Shown piece after piece: positions 8,118 through 18,443 of a stretch of 33,114 nucleotides of DNA. Within the stretch, counting starts at the first letter, position 1. Each line of letters starts with the position of its first letter. Source of the stretch: an uncultured Oligoflexia bacterium (GTDB taxonomy: Bacteria; Bdellovibrionota; Bacteriovoracia; Bacteriovoracales; Bacteriovoracaceae); the NCBI GenBank assembly GCA_937898585.1, contig CALDHR010000112.1:1-33114 (forward strand), in the 5' to 3' direction. The notes beneath the pieces are model-generated. The model was not told the origin of the DNA, made no database searches, and was given only the letters and a program-made list of their open reading frames with translations. The translations under genes and the position numbers were made by a program.

Positions 8118-8840
8118 ATGCATCTTGTTAACATTGAAAGTAAAATTGATTTACTTAGAAAGATATTAAAGGGTAAAAAAAACATCTACTTTGACTATCA
8201 AAAGTTTTATTTTAATGGAGATTATCTAAATATTGGAACCAATGAAGATCTAATAGGATTTTATCTTGAACATGATCTCCGCCCTTCTTGGCATGAGCTT
8301 TTCTCTATTAATGGCCCTGTTCTTTTCTCAAATCATATTCCATTACCAAGTTATGTTGAAAAAGAAAAAGAGCATCAACAAAACATACAATTTTTTAACT
8401 CTGAGGGAATTAAAAACAGAGTTTACTTTACTGTTAAAAATTTTGATGGGATCACGCTTATAGGAATTGGTCACGAAAAAGAGGGACCTTCTGGACTTAT
8501 TGACATTTTAAATGAATTTAACAAATATCATTTTTTTGTTAAAAATTTTGAAGAACAAGAAAAAGATCTCATCGAAAATATGAGAAAAAAATTCACAATA
8601 AAAACAGAGAAAATAGTTTCAATAGATGATTCATATCAATATCCTTATTTAAATAGTTTAAACATTAATCTTACAAAGTCTGAAATAAACTGTCTGGGAT
8701 TAATAAACAAAGGAATGACTTCCTCTGAAATATCTAAGCATCTCTTTCTTTCTAGCAGGACAATTGAGAAGCATATTGAAAACATTAAAAGAAAAACAGG
8801 GATCCAAAGCAAGAAATCACTAAGCAATATCTTTTACTAG
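8118..8840 (+). CDS. LuxR-type transcriptional regulator (C-terminal GerE HTH)
   Basis: 240 aa; C-terminal LTKSEINCLGLINKGMTSSEISKHLFLSSRTIEKHIENIKRKTG is a typical LuxR HTH. Confidence 0.85.
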   Translation: MHLVNIESKIDLLRKILKGKKNIYFDYQKFYFNGDYLNIGTNEDLIGFYLEHDLRPSWHELFSINGPVLFSNHIPLPSYVEKEKEHQQNIQFFNSEGIKNRVYFTVKNFDGITLIGIGHEKEGPSGLIDILNEFNKYHFFVKNFEEQEKDLIENMRKKFTIKTEKIVSIDDSYQYPYLNSLNINLTKSEINCLGLINKGMTSSEISKHLFLSSRTIEKHIENIKRKTGIQSKKSLSNIFY

Positions 8841-8901
8841 TTAATTTTATATTTCCCCGAAGTGCTACTGTAGCTATTTTAAATCAAGAAAGAGAGAAAA
8901 G

Positions 8902-9607
8902 ATGATACAAGAAATAAAAAACAACAGCACTGATGAAATCAGCTATCTTTTTCAAAATAAAAATTTTATTTATTTCGACTATCAAAGATTTTATTATGAC
9001 GGAAGACATATTATTCTTTCAACTTCTACTGATCTTATGGCTGAATATAAAAAAGACAATCAAGTCCCTACTTGGAGCGAGCTTTTTACTTCTATTGGTC
9101 CGACATTTTTTTCAAGCTATGTTCCTCTTCCTGGTTATATTGAAAAAGAGTCTAAACATACACAAAACATAGACAATTATAACAAGACTCTATTTTACTA
9201 TCCAAAAAGAAGACCATCTTTTACTTTGTGGTCTTGGATCGAAAACTGATAGTACTCATGGGGTTGTTGAGCTTATGAGTAATTACAAAAAGATTGAGCA
9301 ATTCATTAGGTTCTTTGAATATAAAAATAAAAAAAAGATTATAGATGCTCTCGATAATCCTTTTTTTAATAAAAAATTTAATGGTGAAGGAAAGCAAAAA
9401 CATGATTTTGACTTCCTTTTATTTAAAGATAAAAAAATAACAAAGCGAGAAATTGAATGTATAAATCTTATAAAGCAGGGTCATACATCTCGAGAAATAG
9501 CACAAAAATTTCATCGCTCACAAAGAACAATAGAAAAACATATTGAAAACATAAAGGAAAAATTAGATTGCAAAGAAAAGAAAGATATTCTTTCTATTTT
9601 TAGGTAA
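8902..9607 (+). pseudogene. Second LuxR-type regulator, paralogue of 8118..8840, interrupted by a frameshift near 9175-9190
   Basis: ORF 8902..9249 (frame 1) and the frame-2 ORF containing 9275..9607 join as ...EKESKHTQNIDNYN / TRLYFTIQKEDHLLLCGLGSKTDSTHGVVELMSNYKKIEQF..., collinear with paralogue 1 (EKEKEHQQNIQFFNSEGIKNRVYFTVKNFDGITLIGIGHEKEGPSGLIDILNEFNKY). The HTH is intact in the second part. Confidence 0.75.
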
Positions 9608-9939
9608 TATCGATAAAAATCCATTTAGAACTTACTTTTCTTATTATTAATTTAAAGCTTGAGTGAATTCACTAGAATATTAAAAGCCGAATAGTGGTTT
9701 TTATTTAACTCACAAGTTTTGATTGGTTTCTAAGCTTACATAGAACTTAGAAAGAATCTCATCTCTCCTTGACAAAAAAATTAATACATTCGCAATGTAA
9801 GAATAAAGATTCATTGCATTTTTTTATATTGACGTGCAAAAAAAATATTAACATTGACTTTATCAATTCGACTGGGAAATCATTATTTCAGACAAGAAAC
9901 AGCTCATTTAACCACATAGATTTAGAACAATCTGGAAAA

Positions 9940-10644
9940 TTACCCCCCCATCATCTCTCTCATAGTTTTGACAACCCTCTCGTGAAAATCATAAAGTTCA
10001 TCGAGATATGACTCATCATTTTCATCAACTTTTGGGGGATAGAGTGGTTCACTTAAATAATGTGTCAACTTCACCGGTCTTGGAATAAGTGTAGGCCCTA
10101 CTCCTCTCGGAATGACAAACGGAAGCTTAAAGTTTTCATAAATGAAATTAGTTATGCTATTGGCCTTAACATCGTAAATCCCATCCGCATTAGGACAGGC
10201 CGCTAACACAATAGGACTTTGTGTCCGCACCGCCAAGCGAGCAAACCCCGTTCGCTTATGCCAGATAATTTCCCGCCGATGCTCAGAAGAACGAATGGCC
10301 TCCTTCATTCCACCCGGCGCAATGCACACAAGCTCGTCTTGCGCCAACAGCTTTTCCGCATTTTCATGACTGGCCTCCACCAAATTAATCTTCGGGGAAA
10401 TATCGCGCAAAAAAGGAAGAGTAAAAAGATTTGTATCCGCTAACCCATAAGGCATCCGCGACGTCTCAAGATAAATACCAAGTCCTAGCAACAAACCATC
10501 ATAAGTCGCAAGACTGTGATTGGTGAGAATAAGCGCCCCCCCACTCTTTGGCACATTCTCCACATGCTTAATCTCATGGCGATGATATTTCTTTAAAAGA
10601 TGCATCACAGGAAGAATCGTCTTCAAAGTTGCTTCATTGATCAT
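9940..10644 (-). CDS. Lysophospholipid acyltransferase (PlsC/DGAT-like) family protein
   Basis: 234 aa; ALILTNHSLATYDGL and CIAPGGMKEAIR motifs. Confidence 0.75.
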   Translation of the reverse strand: MINEATLKTILPVMHLLKKYHRHEIKHVENVPKSGGALILTNHSLATYDGLLLGLGIYLETSRMPYGLADTNLFTLPFLRDISPKINLVEASHENAEKLLAQDELVCIAPGGMKEAIRSSEHRREIIWHKRTGFARLAVRTQSPIVLAACPNADGIYDVKANSITNFIYENFKLPFVIPRGVGPTLIPRPVKLTHYLSEPLYPPKVDENDESYLDELYDFHERVVKTMREMMGG

Positions 10645-10665
10645 TACATCACCCTCATATTTCTT

Positions 10666-11412
10666 TTATGAAATTTGCTTCAAAAACGTCTGAACTCTTG
10701 GGTGACGTGGATTATTGAAAAAATCCGACGGCGTCGCCTCCTCCAACAACTCCCCTTCACTCATAAAACAAACCTTACTGGCAACGTTTTTAGCAAAACT
10801 CATCTCATGCGTCACCACCATCATGGTCATTCCCTCTTTCGCTAAATCTTGCATCACATCTAACACTTCATTAACCATCTCAGGATCTAAGGCCGACGTT
10901 GGTTCATCAAAGAGCATTACTTTTGGCCTCATGCAAAGCCCGCGCGCAATAGCAATTCTCTGCTTTTGGCCACCTGAAAGTTGATGAGGATGCTTATGCG
11001 CATGTTCACTCATTTGAACTTTTTTTAAATAACTCATGGCCAAATCACTTGCCTCCTCCTTACTCATCTTGCGAACAGTAATAGGCGCCAATGTTAAATT
11101 CTCCAAAACTGTAAGATGAGGAAAAAGATTAAAATGTTGAAAAACCATTCCCACATCGCTTCGCACTTTTTCTATATCAACACCACTTCTGGCTATTTCC
11201 ACTCCATCGACAAAAATCTCCCCTTCTTGATTTTCCTCAAGCTGATTCACACAGCGAATAAGTGTGGATTTCCCTGACCCCGAAGGACCACACACCACCA
11301 CAATCTCCCCTTCCTTAACATCCAAGGAAACATTCTTTAACACTTGAAAATCATCATACCACTTGGAAATATTCTTCATCTGGATAATGGGTTTTGACAC
11401 AACGAACTCCAC
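10666..11412 (-). CDS. Polar amino-acid ABC transporter ATP-binding protein (AapP/GlnQ-like)
   Basis: Walker [26 protein letters not shown] signature, [15 protein letters not shown]. Confidence 0.95.
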   Translation of the reverse strand: MEFVVSKPIIQMKNISKWYDDFQVLKNVSLDVKEGEIVVVCGPSGSGKSTLIRCVNQLEENQEGEIFVDGVEIARSGVDIEKVRSDVGMVFQHFNLFPHLTVLENLTLAPITVRKMSKEEASDLAMSYLKKVQMSEHAHKHPHQLSGGQKQRIAIARGLCMRPKVMLFDEPTSALDPEMVNEVLDVMQDLAKEGMTMMVVTHEMSFAKNVASKVCFMSEGELLEEATPSDFFNNPRHPRVQTFLKQIS

Positions 11413-11420
11413 AATTTTTA

Positions 11421-12416
11421 TTAATGAATAACTGCTCTCTTACGCAAACAGTTACCAAGGTAACTTAGCAAAAAACAGAAAAAAAAGTAGACCAGAGTAA
11501 TAAAGAGATAGCTCTCTGTCACATATCCTCCCCAGTCAAGATCCTTTAGCGCCATCTTAGACGTCATCGTCAAATCCATCATAGAAACAATTCCCATCAG
11601 GGCCGTGTCTTTAAAAAGCGTGATTCCCACATTCACACAGGGAACCATCATAGGCATCACCGCCTGAGGTAAAATAATCTTCATCAACGTTGTAGGCCAA
11701 CGAAGACCCAGCGAATTGGCGGCATCCATCTGCCCTTTTCCCACCTGCTCTAGGCCCCCTCGAAAAATCTCTGCTAAAGTGGCCGAAACAAAAAGAATAT
11801 AGGCCCCAAAAAGTCGAATAATTTTTGGGATTTCCCATCCCACTGGTAAAAAAAGCGGCAGCATCACAGAGGCCATAAAAAGTAGGCCAATGAGTGGCAT
11901 TCCCCGTACAAATTCAATAAGCCCAATACTCCCCATCCTCCAAAACCCTTTTCCATAGCGCCGTACAACGGCCAGAAAAAGACCCAGCGGAAAGGCCACA
12001 AGATAACTTCCTTTAAAGACATAGAGAACCAGAAGAAGACCATTCCACTTTGAAATAGAAACTGGCCATAAAAAAAAGCTCTCCAGTACAAAAGAAAAAA
12101 GAAGTACGCCAAACTTCACTTCTATCTTGCGTCTGCTTTGAAAGAAAAAAAAGAGAGAGGCAAAGAAGCTCAAAAAATAACCACAAAGCAAAATTCTTTT
12201 GTCGCCAGGAAAAGTCCCCCAAAGAATAAGATCCATTTTATCGCGCACAAAAGCGAGACACGCCCCCGTATGCATTTGACAGTCACTGCTACTCCCACTC
12301 CAAACAGAGTTGAGAACAAGCCATTCAAAAGGCCCTTTTAAAATAAAAATCATTACCGCCAAAAGAAAAAAATTTAAGAATAATTTACTCATTTTTGTAC
12401 TGAAACTTTTTAGCAA
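11421..12416 (-). CDS. Amino-acid ABC transporter permease (AapM-like)
   Basis: Permease EAA-type loop [40 protein letters not shown]. Confidence 0.88.
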   Translation of the reverse strand: MLKSFSTKMSKLFLNFFLLAVMIFILKGPFEWLVLNSVWSGSSSDCQMHTGACLAFVRDKMDLILWGTFPGDKRILLCGYFLSFFASLFFFFQSRRKIEVKFGVLLFSFVLESFFLWPVSISKWNGLLLVLYVFKGSYLVAFPLGLFLAVVRRYGKGFWRMGSIGLIEFVRGMPLIGLLFMASVMLPLFLPVGWEIPKIIRLFGAYILFVSATLAEIFRGGLEQVGKGQMDAANSLGLRWPTTLMKIILPQAVMPMMVPCVNVGITLFKDTALMGIVSMMDLTMTSKMALKDLDWGGYVTESYLFITLVYFFFCFLLSYLGNCLRKRAVIH

Positions 12417-13362
12417 TATAGTTAAGAAAAAAAGAACTCACTAAACTAAGGAGCAAGTAGACTAAAATAATAAGAGAGAGGCATTCAATGGCCTTTCCCG
12501 TCTGGTTAAGCCCCGTATTCACCACCGATAACAAATCAGGATACCCAATGGCCACCGCCAAAGAGCTATTTTTAATGATACTAGGCCATTGATTTGTCAG
12601 AGGAGGAATAATAATTTTAACACTTTGAGGAAAAATAATTTTTGAAAAACAGTTTCTTTCACTCATTCCCAGCGAGCGCGCCGCCTCAAGTTGCCCTCCT
12701 GGTATGGCCTTTAGTCCCGCAAGGACGATTTCACTAATAAAGGCGGCCGCATAGAGAGAAGAACCAAAAACAAGGACAATAAGCTCTGGAGTAAAATGAG
12801 AACCACCAAAGTAATTAAATCCTTCTAAGACAGGATAAGAAAAAGAAAAATCCGTCAAGCCAAACCGAGGAATAAAAAGCCCTCGGTTATTGAGAAAAAA
12901 GAGATCTAACCCAAAAAAATTATAAGATTCGCGTGCACTGGGAAGATAATTAATCAGAATATGATAAAAAAAATACAATTGAATCACGAGAGGGATATTG
13001 CGAAAAATATTTGAGTAGAAAGAAGCAAAGAGAGAATAAAGTTTAAGAGAAGAAAAACGAAGAAGGCCGAGAATAAAACCAAGGAGAGTCGAGAAAAAAA
13101 TAATCAGTATCGAACTCATGACGGTATTACTCAACCCTATAAGAAAAGCATGAAGATAGCTTTGAGTTGACTCATAGGAAAAGAAAAATTTATCTCCTAT
13201 TTCAAAGCCAGCTTCTTGAGTAAGAAAACTAAATCCTAATCGAAGGCCTTGATTTTCTAAATTAGAAAAAAGATTATAAAATAAGGCCAAAGAAAAAAGA
13301 GAAAATAAAAGAAACGGTAGAGCGTAGTGTGTAAAAAGATGTTTATCTAAACGGCATGGCAT
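12385..13362 (-). CDS. Amino-acid ABC transporter permease (AapQ-like)
   Basis: FISEIVLAGLKAIPGGQLEAARSLGMSERNCFSKIIFPQSVKIIIPPLTNQWPSIIKNSSLA. Confidence 0.88.
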   Translation of the reverse strand: MPCRLDKHLFTHYALPFLLFSLFSLALFYNLFSNLENQGLRLGFSFLTQEAGFEIGDKFFFSYESTQSYLHAFLIGLSNTVMSSILIIFFSTLLGFILGLLRFSSLKLYSLFASFYSNIFRNIPLVIQLYFFYHILINYLPSARESYNFFGLDLFFLNNRGLFIPRFGLTDFSFSYPVLEGFNYFGGSHFTPELIVLVFGSSLYAAAFISEIVLAGLKAIPGGQLEAARSLGMSERNCFSKIIFPQSVKIIIPPLTNQWPSIIKNSSLAVAIGYPDLLSVVNTGLNQTGKAIECLSLIILVYLLLSLVSSFFLNYIAKKFQYKNE

Positions 13363-14353
13363 ACATCAATCCCCCATCTGTCCAAAGGCGATTTACTCCT
13401 CTCTCTAACTTCATCTTTGTCTTCTCTCCCAGGTTGCGATCAAAAAACTCTTGATAATTTCCCACCCCTTTAATGACTTTGTAGGCCCATTTATCATCTA
13501 GCTTCAAATAAGATCCATGACCTTTTGAAATTCCGAGGAGTCTTTGAACTCTTGGCCGTGCACTTGTTTTAAAAGAATCAACATTTTTCGAATTAATTCC
13601 TAGCTCTTCGGCCTCAATGAGGACATAAAAAACCCATGAGACAATATCAAGCCAAGCATCATCTCCGTGACGAACAGCGGGCGAGAGAGGCTCTTTTGAA
13701 ATTCTCTCCTCTAAAATCATCAGCTCTTCAGGTTTAGGAGCACCCAACCTCATGGCCGCCAATTGCGATGAATCGGAGGTAATGGCATCACAACGACCAG
13801 CGAGAAAGGCCTTAAATACTTCTTCATTATTTTCCACAACGAGAGGACGAAATTTTAATTTATTTTCAAGAAAGTAATCGGTTAAGTTAAGCTCTGATGT
13901 TGTTCCTGTTTGAACACAAATTGTCGCCGAATTGAGATCTTTAACTTTACTTACTTTAATCTTTTTTTTCACCATAATGGATTGGCCATCATAGAAAATA
14001 GTTGGTCCAAAGTTAATGCCAAGATCAGTATCACGTGAAAGGATACGGGTGGTGTTGCGGCTTAAAACATCAACTTCGCCCGATTGCAACGCTGTAAAAC
14101 GCTGTTGTGCAGAAAGAGAGACAAACTTGACTTTTTCCTTTGAGCCAAGAACGGCAAGACTAATGGCCCGGCAAAAATCTACATCAAGTCCTTGCCAGTT
14201 TCCCTTACTGTCCACAGAGGAGAAACCAAAAATCCCAGTACTAACTCCACAAATAAGAGTTCCTCTTTTCTTTACTTTTTCCAGTGTTCCAGCATGAAGA
14301 TTAAATGATTGCGCTACCATTAACAAAGATAAGAAAGAAAAAAAGAATTTCAA
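13343..14353 (-). CDS. Amino-acid ABC transporter substrate-binding protein (AapJ-like)
   Basis: Signal peptide; LEKVKKRGTLICGVSTGIFGFSSVDSKGNWQGLDVDFCRAISLAVLG; first gene of a JQMP-ordered operon. Confidence 0.88.
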   Translation of the reverse strand: MKFFFSFLSLLMVAQSFNLHAGTLEKVKKRGTLICGVSTGIFGFSSVDSKGNWQGLDVDFCRAISLAVLGSKEKVKFVSLSAQQRFTALQSGEVDVLSRNTTRILSRDTDLGINFGPTIFYDGQSIMVKKKIKVSKVKDLNSATICVQTGTTSELNLTDYFLENKLKFRPLVVENNEEVFKAFLAGRCDAITSDSSQLAAMRLGAPKPEELMILEERISKEPLSPAVRHGDDAWLDIVSWVFYVLIEAEELGINSKNVDSFKTSARPRVQRLLGISKGHGSYLKLDDKWAYKVIKGVGNYQEFFDRNLGEKTKMKLERGVNRLWTDGGLMYAMPFR

Positions 14354-14382
14354 AAAGGCCCCCTCTCTTTACAACTAAACCC

Positions 14383-15651
14383 TTAAAACCAAAACAGTAC
14401 TAAACTTGGAATATAGGTAATAATAAGTAAAGCAAAAATTAAACAGAGTAAAAAAGGAAGAGAGGCCACATAAAGTTCTGTAATGGGTTTTTTGAAACGA
14501 AACGAGCTAATAAATAAATTAATCCCCACAGGCGGTGTGATATAACCAATTTCCAGGTTTGTTAAAAAGATAATGGCCAAGTGAACGGGATCAATACCGT
14601 ACTCTTTTGAAATAGGTACAATTAAAGGAACCACCACAATAATGGCAGAAAAAATATCCATCATGCAGCCAATAATAAGTAAGAAAATATTGAGAAAAAT
14701 AAGAAAAGCGTATTTGTTGTGAATATTTTCTTTAATCACCATCAGAATTTTGCTGGGAATTTCTTCATCAATGACAAAGTCTGTTACGGCCGTTGCGCAA
14801 CACAAAATCAGTAAAATAGCGCCAACTAAGGCAGAGCTATCAACGACAACTTTTGGCAACTGATTTAACTTAATATCTCTATAGATAAAACATTCCATAA
14901 TGAGGACATATACCGCCGTACAAGCGGCCGCCTCTTGAGCTGTTGTGTATCCTCCATAAATCCCTACCAGGATACCAATGGGCAAAAGAAGCTCCCAAAA
15001 GCTTCCTTTCACCGCCATGACTACTTCTCTCATTGAAAAAGGAGGAAGTTTTTTGAGATCAGCTGGATCTTTTTTGGGGGCCTTATAAAGAGCATAGGCC
15101 GATAAAACCACAATGAGAAGAATTCCTGGAATTAATCCGGCCTTAAAAATTTCACTAATCTCCACTCTGGCCACAAGACCATAGAGAATAATAGGAAGGC
15201 TTGGAGGAAAAAGGAGCCCCAGTGATCCCGCCGTTGAAATTAATCCTAAAGTAAAGGCATCTGAGTATTTCTCATCGCGAAGAACAGGATAAAGAATTCC
15301 TCCCAGCGCAATAATGGTTACTCCTGAAGCGCCCGTAAAGGCGGTAAAAAAAGCGCAGACTACTAAACACACAATGGCCACTCCTCCTGGAAGCCGGCCA
15401 AAAAGAGAATGGGCCAAATCCAGGATTCTCTGAGGCGATTTTGATTCCGCCATGAGTTGTCCTGCAAAAGTAAAAAGCGGAATGGAAATCAAAGTTGGTT
15501 GTGCGGCCAGAGAGTAAATAGCAATAGAGGAAGCACTTGTATCAATTCCCACTTGGGTAAAGGCAAAAAGGGCAATCAGGCACATAAGCACAAAAAGGGG
15601 AAGGCCTGAAATGGCCAGAAGGCCTGCTATAAAAGAAAATAAAATAGTCAT
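14383..15651 (-). CDS. TRAP transporter large permease (DctM-like)
   Basis: 422 aa multi-TM protein; GLLFPPSLPIILYGLVARVEISEIFKAGLIPGILL and LTNLEIGYITPPVGINLFISS. Confidence 0.92.
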   Translation of the reverse strand: MTILFSFIAGLLAISGLPLFVLMCLIALFAFTQVGIDTSASSIAIYSLAAQPTLISIPLFTFAGQLMAESKSPQRILDLAHSLFGRLPGGVAIVCLVVCAFFTAFTGASGVTIIALGGILYPVLRDEKYSDAFTLGLISTAGSLGLLFPPSLPIILYGLVARVEISEIFKAGLIPGILLIVVLSAYALYKAPKKDPADLKKLPPFSMREVVMAVKGSFWELLLPIGILVGIYGGYTTAQEAAACTAVYVLIMECFIYRDIKLNQLPKVVVDSSALVGAILLILCCATAVTDFVIDEEIPSKILMVIKENIHNKYAFLIFLNIFLLIIGCMMDIFSAIIVVVPLIVPISKEYGIDPVHLAIIFLTNLEIGYITPPVGINLFISSFRFKKPITELYVASLPFLLCLIFALLIITYIPSLVLFWF

Positions 15652-16169
15652 GCGTGTTTCTCACCGCTAGTAGTTGGCATTAGAAGTTTTATGGATGTTA
15701 CAAAAAAGCGAAAGCTAATAAAAGCAAACCCAAGCGGGATAATGCTAACAAGATATCCGCGGTGAATGCCGAGGAAGGCCTCTTTTTCATAAATAAAAGT
15801 ATCTTTCACAAAAGGAATGGCACTTTTCGCCTGCCAAATGAGGATAATACTAGAAAGAAGAAAAACAAGGCCCTGAAGTTTTTCTTCACTTTTCTTTTTG
15901 CCCGTGCGCTGAAAGTATTTTGCAATAATATCGATAGCAATATGTTGTCCTTTTCCCGTAGCAAGAATCCCTCCAAGAAAGGCCCCAAGAAAAACAAGAT
16001 GACGGACAAGGGGATCGGCCCAAAGAAAGGTGCTATTAAAAAAGCGCCCAATCATCACCAGCATCATCAAAAAAAGGGTAGAAAAAAGGGAGGCCACCAA
16101 AAGACCGATTGTTCCTTTTTCAATCATATTATCAATACAAATAAGTGCAGAGCGAATTTTCTGCATCAT
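15648..16169 (-). CDS. TRAP transporter small permease (DctQ-like)
   Basis: 173 aa, 4-TM pattern, GKGQHIAIDIIAKYF; overlaps the DctM-like gene. Confidence 0.85.
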   Translation of the reverse strand: MMQKIRSALICIDNMIEKGTIGLLVASLFSTLFLMMLVMIGRFFNSTFLWADPLVRHLVFLGAFLGGILATGKGQHIAIDIIAKYFQRTGKKKSEEKLQGLVFLLSSIILIWQAKSAIPFVKDTFIYEKEAFLGIHRGYLVSIIPLGFAFISFRFFVTSIKLLMPTTSGEKHA

Positions 16170-17155
16170 ATTTTAACTCCCTCTTTTAGCAAGGATACGG
16201 CCTCTGGAGAAAAGAGTTTGCCGGTAAGGGATTCGATAACTTTTTCACGAATGGCCTTTCCTTCAGCAAAATCAGCTTCTTTCATTTCTTGAAACTCAAT
16301 CCCAATCATTTTCATAGTATCAAGAGACTTTTGATTTTCAGCGACAATTTCTTCATTGGCCTCTTTCGCATTTTTCTTCACGATATCTTCCACTACAGCT
16401 CTCCATTTCTCAGGAACTTTATTCCATTCCTTTTGAGAAAGAACAAAGGCCCCAACAGAAAAAGTAACAGGAAAATTGATCAGATATTGAATATTGTTCT
16501 GCCACTGAAGTGAAATAATCCCAAGGGGTGAAGAGTAGGCCATTTCAATCATCCCTGTTGAAAGAGCACTGAGAACTCCTTCAAGACCAAGAGGAACTCC
16601 TACTAGGTTCATGGATTTAATAAAGCTACTGGCCAATTCGTCGCCTTCCCAGGTCCAAATTTTAAGCCCTTTAAGATCTTGCAAGGATTTAACTTCTTTT
16701 TTTGAAACAAGATAAACAGGTCCTATTTCAAAGAAGCTCATAAGTTTATGCCCTTTTTTTTCAAAACCATCGGCAAAAAATGCCCAGTTTTTTTCCAAGA
16801 AATTGAAGGCCAAATCGCGCTTTTCATAGAAAGTAAAAGGGATCTCCATAACGCGAATATCGCCATTGATCTCGCCAAGAGTTTTTCCTGTAAAGACTCC
16901 TCCATTCATTTTGCCAATACGAATTTGACGTAAAACGCTAGATTCATCTCCGGCCTTACCGCCGTGATACATCTTAAAATTCACTTCGTTATTGGTTTTT
17001 TTGGCAACTTCGGTGGATATTTTGTCCAAAGAATTGGCCCATGTTGTTCCTTCAGGAGCAGTTGACGCAATTTTAAGTTTTACGGTGGCCTGTGTGGCGC
17101 TGGCCGAAAAAAGTAGGGAAAATAACAAAGCAGTGACTTTAAAATGGCGCAACAT
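16166..17155 (-). CDS. TRAP transporter solute-binding protein (DctP-like)
   Basis: Signal peptide; LKIASTAPEGTTWANSLDKISTEVAKKTNNEVNFKMYHGGKAGDESSVLRQIRIGKMNGG. Confidence 0.92.
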   Translation of the reverse strand: MLRHFKVTALLFSLLFSASATQATVKLKIASTAPEGTTWANSLDKISTEVAKKTNNEVNFKMYHGGKAGDESSVLRQIRIGKMNGGVFTGKTLGEINGDIRVMEIPFTFYEKRDLAFNFLEKNWAFFADGFEKKGHKLMSFFEIGPVYLVSKKEVKSLQDLKGLKIWTWEGDELASSFIKSMNLVGVPLGLEGVLSALSTGMIEMAYSSPLGIISLQWQNNIQYLINFPVTFSVGAFVLSQKEWNKVPEKWRAVVEDIVKKNAKEANEEIVAENQKSLDTMKMIGIEFQEMKEADFAEGKAIREKVIESLTGKLFSPEAVSLLKEGVKI

Positions 17156-17258
17156 TCATATTCCTTTTTTATCTTTTTTTATCTTTCGTAAAACTTCTTT
17201 AAATTTCTGTAAAATTTGATAAAATAATTCTCTGTCACCAAAAAAGGTAAGGAGGATT

Positions 17259-17486
17259 ATGGCCCAGAAACCCAGCGTTTATGTTAACATCGAAAAGTCT
17301 GTAAGTGTAGAGAAGGCATTGAGAAAATTCAAGCGAATGTGCGAATCTCATGGCATTGTGCGTGAATATAAAAAAAGACAGTATTTTGTTAAGCCTTCCA
17401 TGGAAAATAAAGAAAAAAAAGAAGCAGCTGAGAAAAGAAGAATCAAAAATGCGATAAAAATGCGTCGTTCTGGCGGTAAAATTTAG
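17259..17486 (+). CDS. rpsU: 30S ribosomal protein S21
   Basis: 75 aa; VEKALRKFKRMCESHGIVREYKKRQYFVKPS; AAGGAGG ribosome-binding site upstream. Confidence 0.93.
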   Translation: MAQKPSVYVNIEKSVSVEKALRKFKRMCESHGIVREYKKRQYFVKPSMENKEKKEAAEKRRIKNAIKMRRSGGKI

Positions 17487-18439
17487 AGCTTTCTCTCTAA
17501 GAGATAATCCATTAAAAAAAGTAGTGCCTCTTTTGCTTTGAGTTGTTTTGAGTTCAAGGAACCTAATTCTGCTGTAAGTTCACCAAGAGCTTTTTTACAA
17601 CTCGCTATTTGTGTAGAGGCCTTTTGGTAGACTGACTTCTTTGCTTCGGCCAAAAGCTCTTCTTTTAAATCAGCTGACCCAAGATCTCCTCCTAGCTGAC
17701 GATATTCATAGAGAACTCTCCCCATAACCCCATTTTGCCAGTCAAGAGTCTGTTCTTTTTGTGAACTTTCTTGAAAATCCAGCAAGTCATCAATGGCCTG
17801 AAAAGCTATACCAAATTCCATTCCAATATATTTGGCCTGTAAAAAAAGATCTCTTTTCATTGTTTTATCTGTAAAAAGAAAAGGAATGCTCATACACCAA
17901 GACATTACAGAGGCCGTTTTCTTCTTGGCCACTAAAATAATTTCTTCTTCGAGAATCTCATCAAATTTTTTAAGAGAAAGATCTTCTTGAATCCATTCGC
18001 CTTGCGATAAATCTTGAATAACTTCGGAGAGCATTTCTAGGGCCTCGAGATTGCCCTCTTTGCACAAATCCACAATCACCTGCGCCAGCAAATAGTCACC
18101 GGCCAAGACGGCCTTCTTGTTTGAAGTTGCTACGTTGAGAGTTGGTCTTCCACGACGAAGAGTGGAGCCATCAATGACATCATCATGGCAGAGACTTGCA
18201 GCATGAACCATTTCAATGGCACGCGCGTAGGGACGAATTAAAGTTGATTCAACAGAAGCGAGCTCTCCCATCAAAAAAACCAAAAGAGGACGAAAACGTT
18301 TCCCCCCTTTTAAGGCCGTTGATTGAAGAGCGTTCACAACATCTTCATTATCGTGATTTTCTTTTAACTCTAAATCGAGAGACTCAAGAGAGCTCAGAAC
18401 AGATAAAGGAATTTCCTTAAGAATTCGTATCCCCACCAT
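17483..18439 (-). CDS. Polyprenyl (trans-isoprenyl) diphosphate synthase
   Basis: LCHDDVIDGSTLRRGRPTLN and FQAIDDLLDF aspartate-rich motifs; GGKRFRPLL. Confidence 0.92.
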   Translation of the reverse strand: MVGIRILKEIPLSVLSSLESLDLELKENHDNEDVVNALQSTALKGGKRFRPLLVFLMGELASVESTLIRPYARAIEMVHAASLCHDDVIDGSTLRRGRPTLNVATSNKKAVLAGDYLLAQVIVDLCKEGNLEALEMLSEVIQDLSQGEWIQEDLSLKKFDEILEEEIILVAKKKTASVMSWCMSIPFLFTDKTMKRDLFLQAKYIGMEFGIAFQAIDDLLDFQESSQKEQTLDWQNGVMGRVLYEYRQLGGDLGSADLKEELLAEAKKSVYQKASTQIASCKKALGELTAELGSLNSKQLKAKEALLFLMDYLLERKL

Positions 18440-18443
18440 ATTT

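Noticed and set aside
9769-10011. 80-aa plus-strand ORF
   Set aside because: Runs antisense into the acyltransferase gene (9940..10644), no recognisable motif, and a poor start context; likely chance.
10219-10443. 74-aa plus-strand ORF, and similar short ORFs antisense to the minus-strand operons (10715..10984, 14016..14297, 15762..16292, 16289..16513)
   Set aside because: They lie fully antisense to well-supported transporter or acyltransferase genes and have compositionally unlikely proteins.
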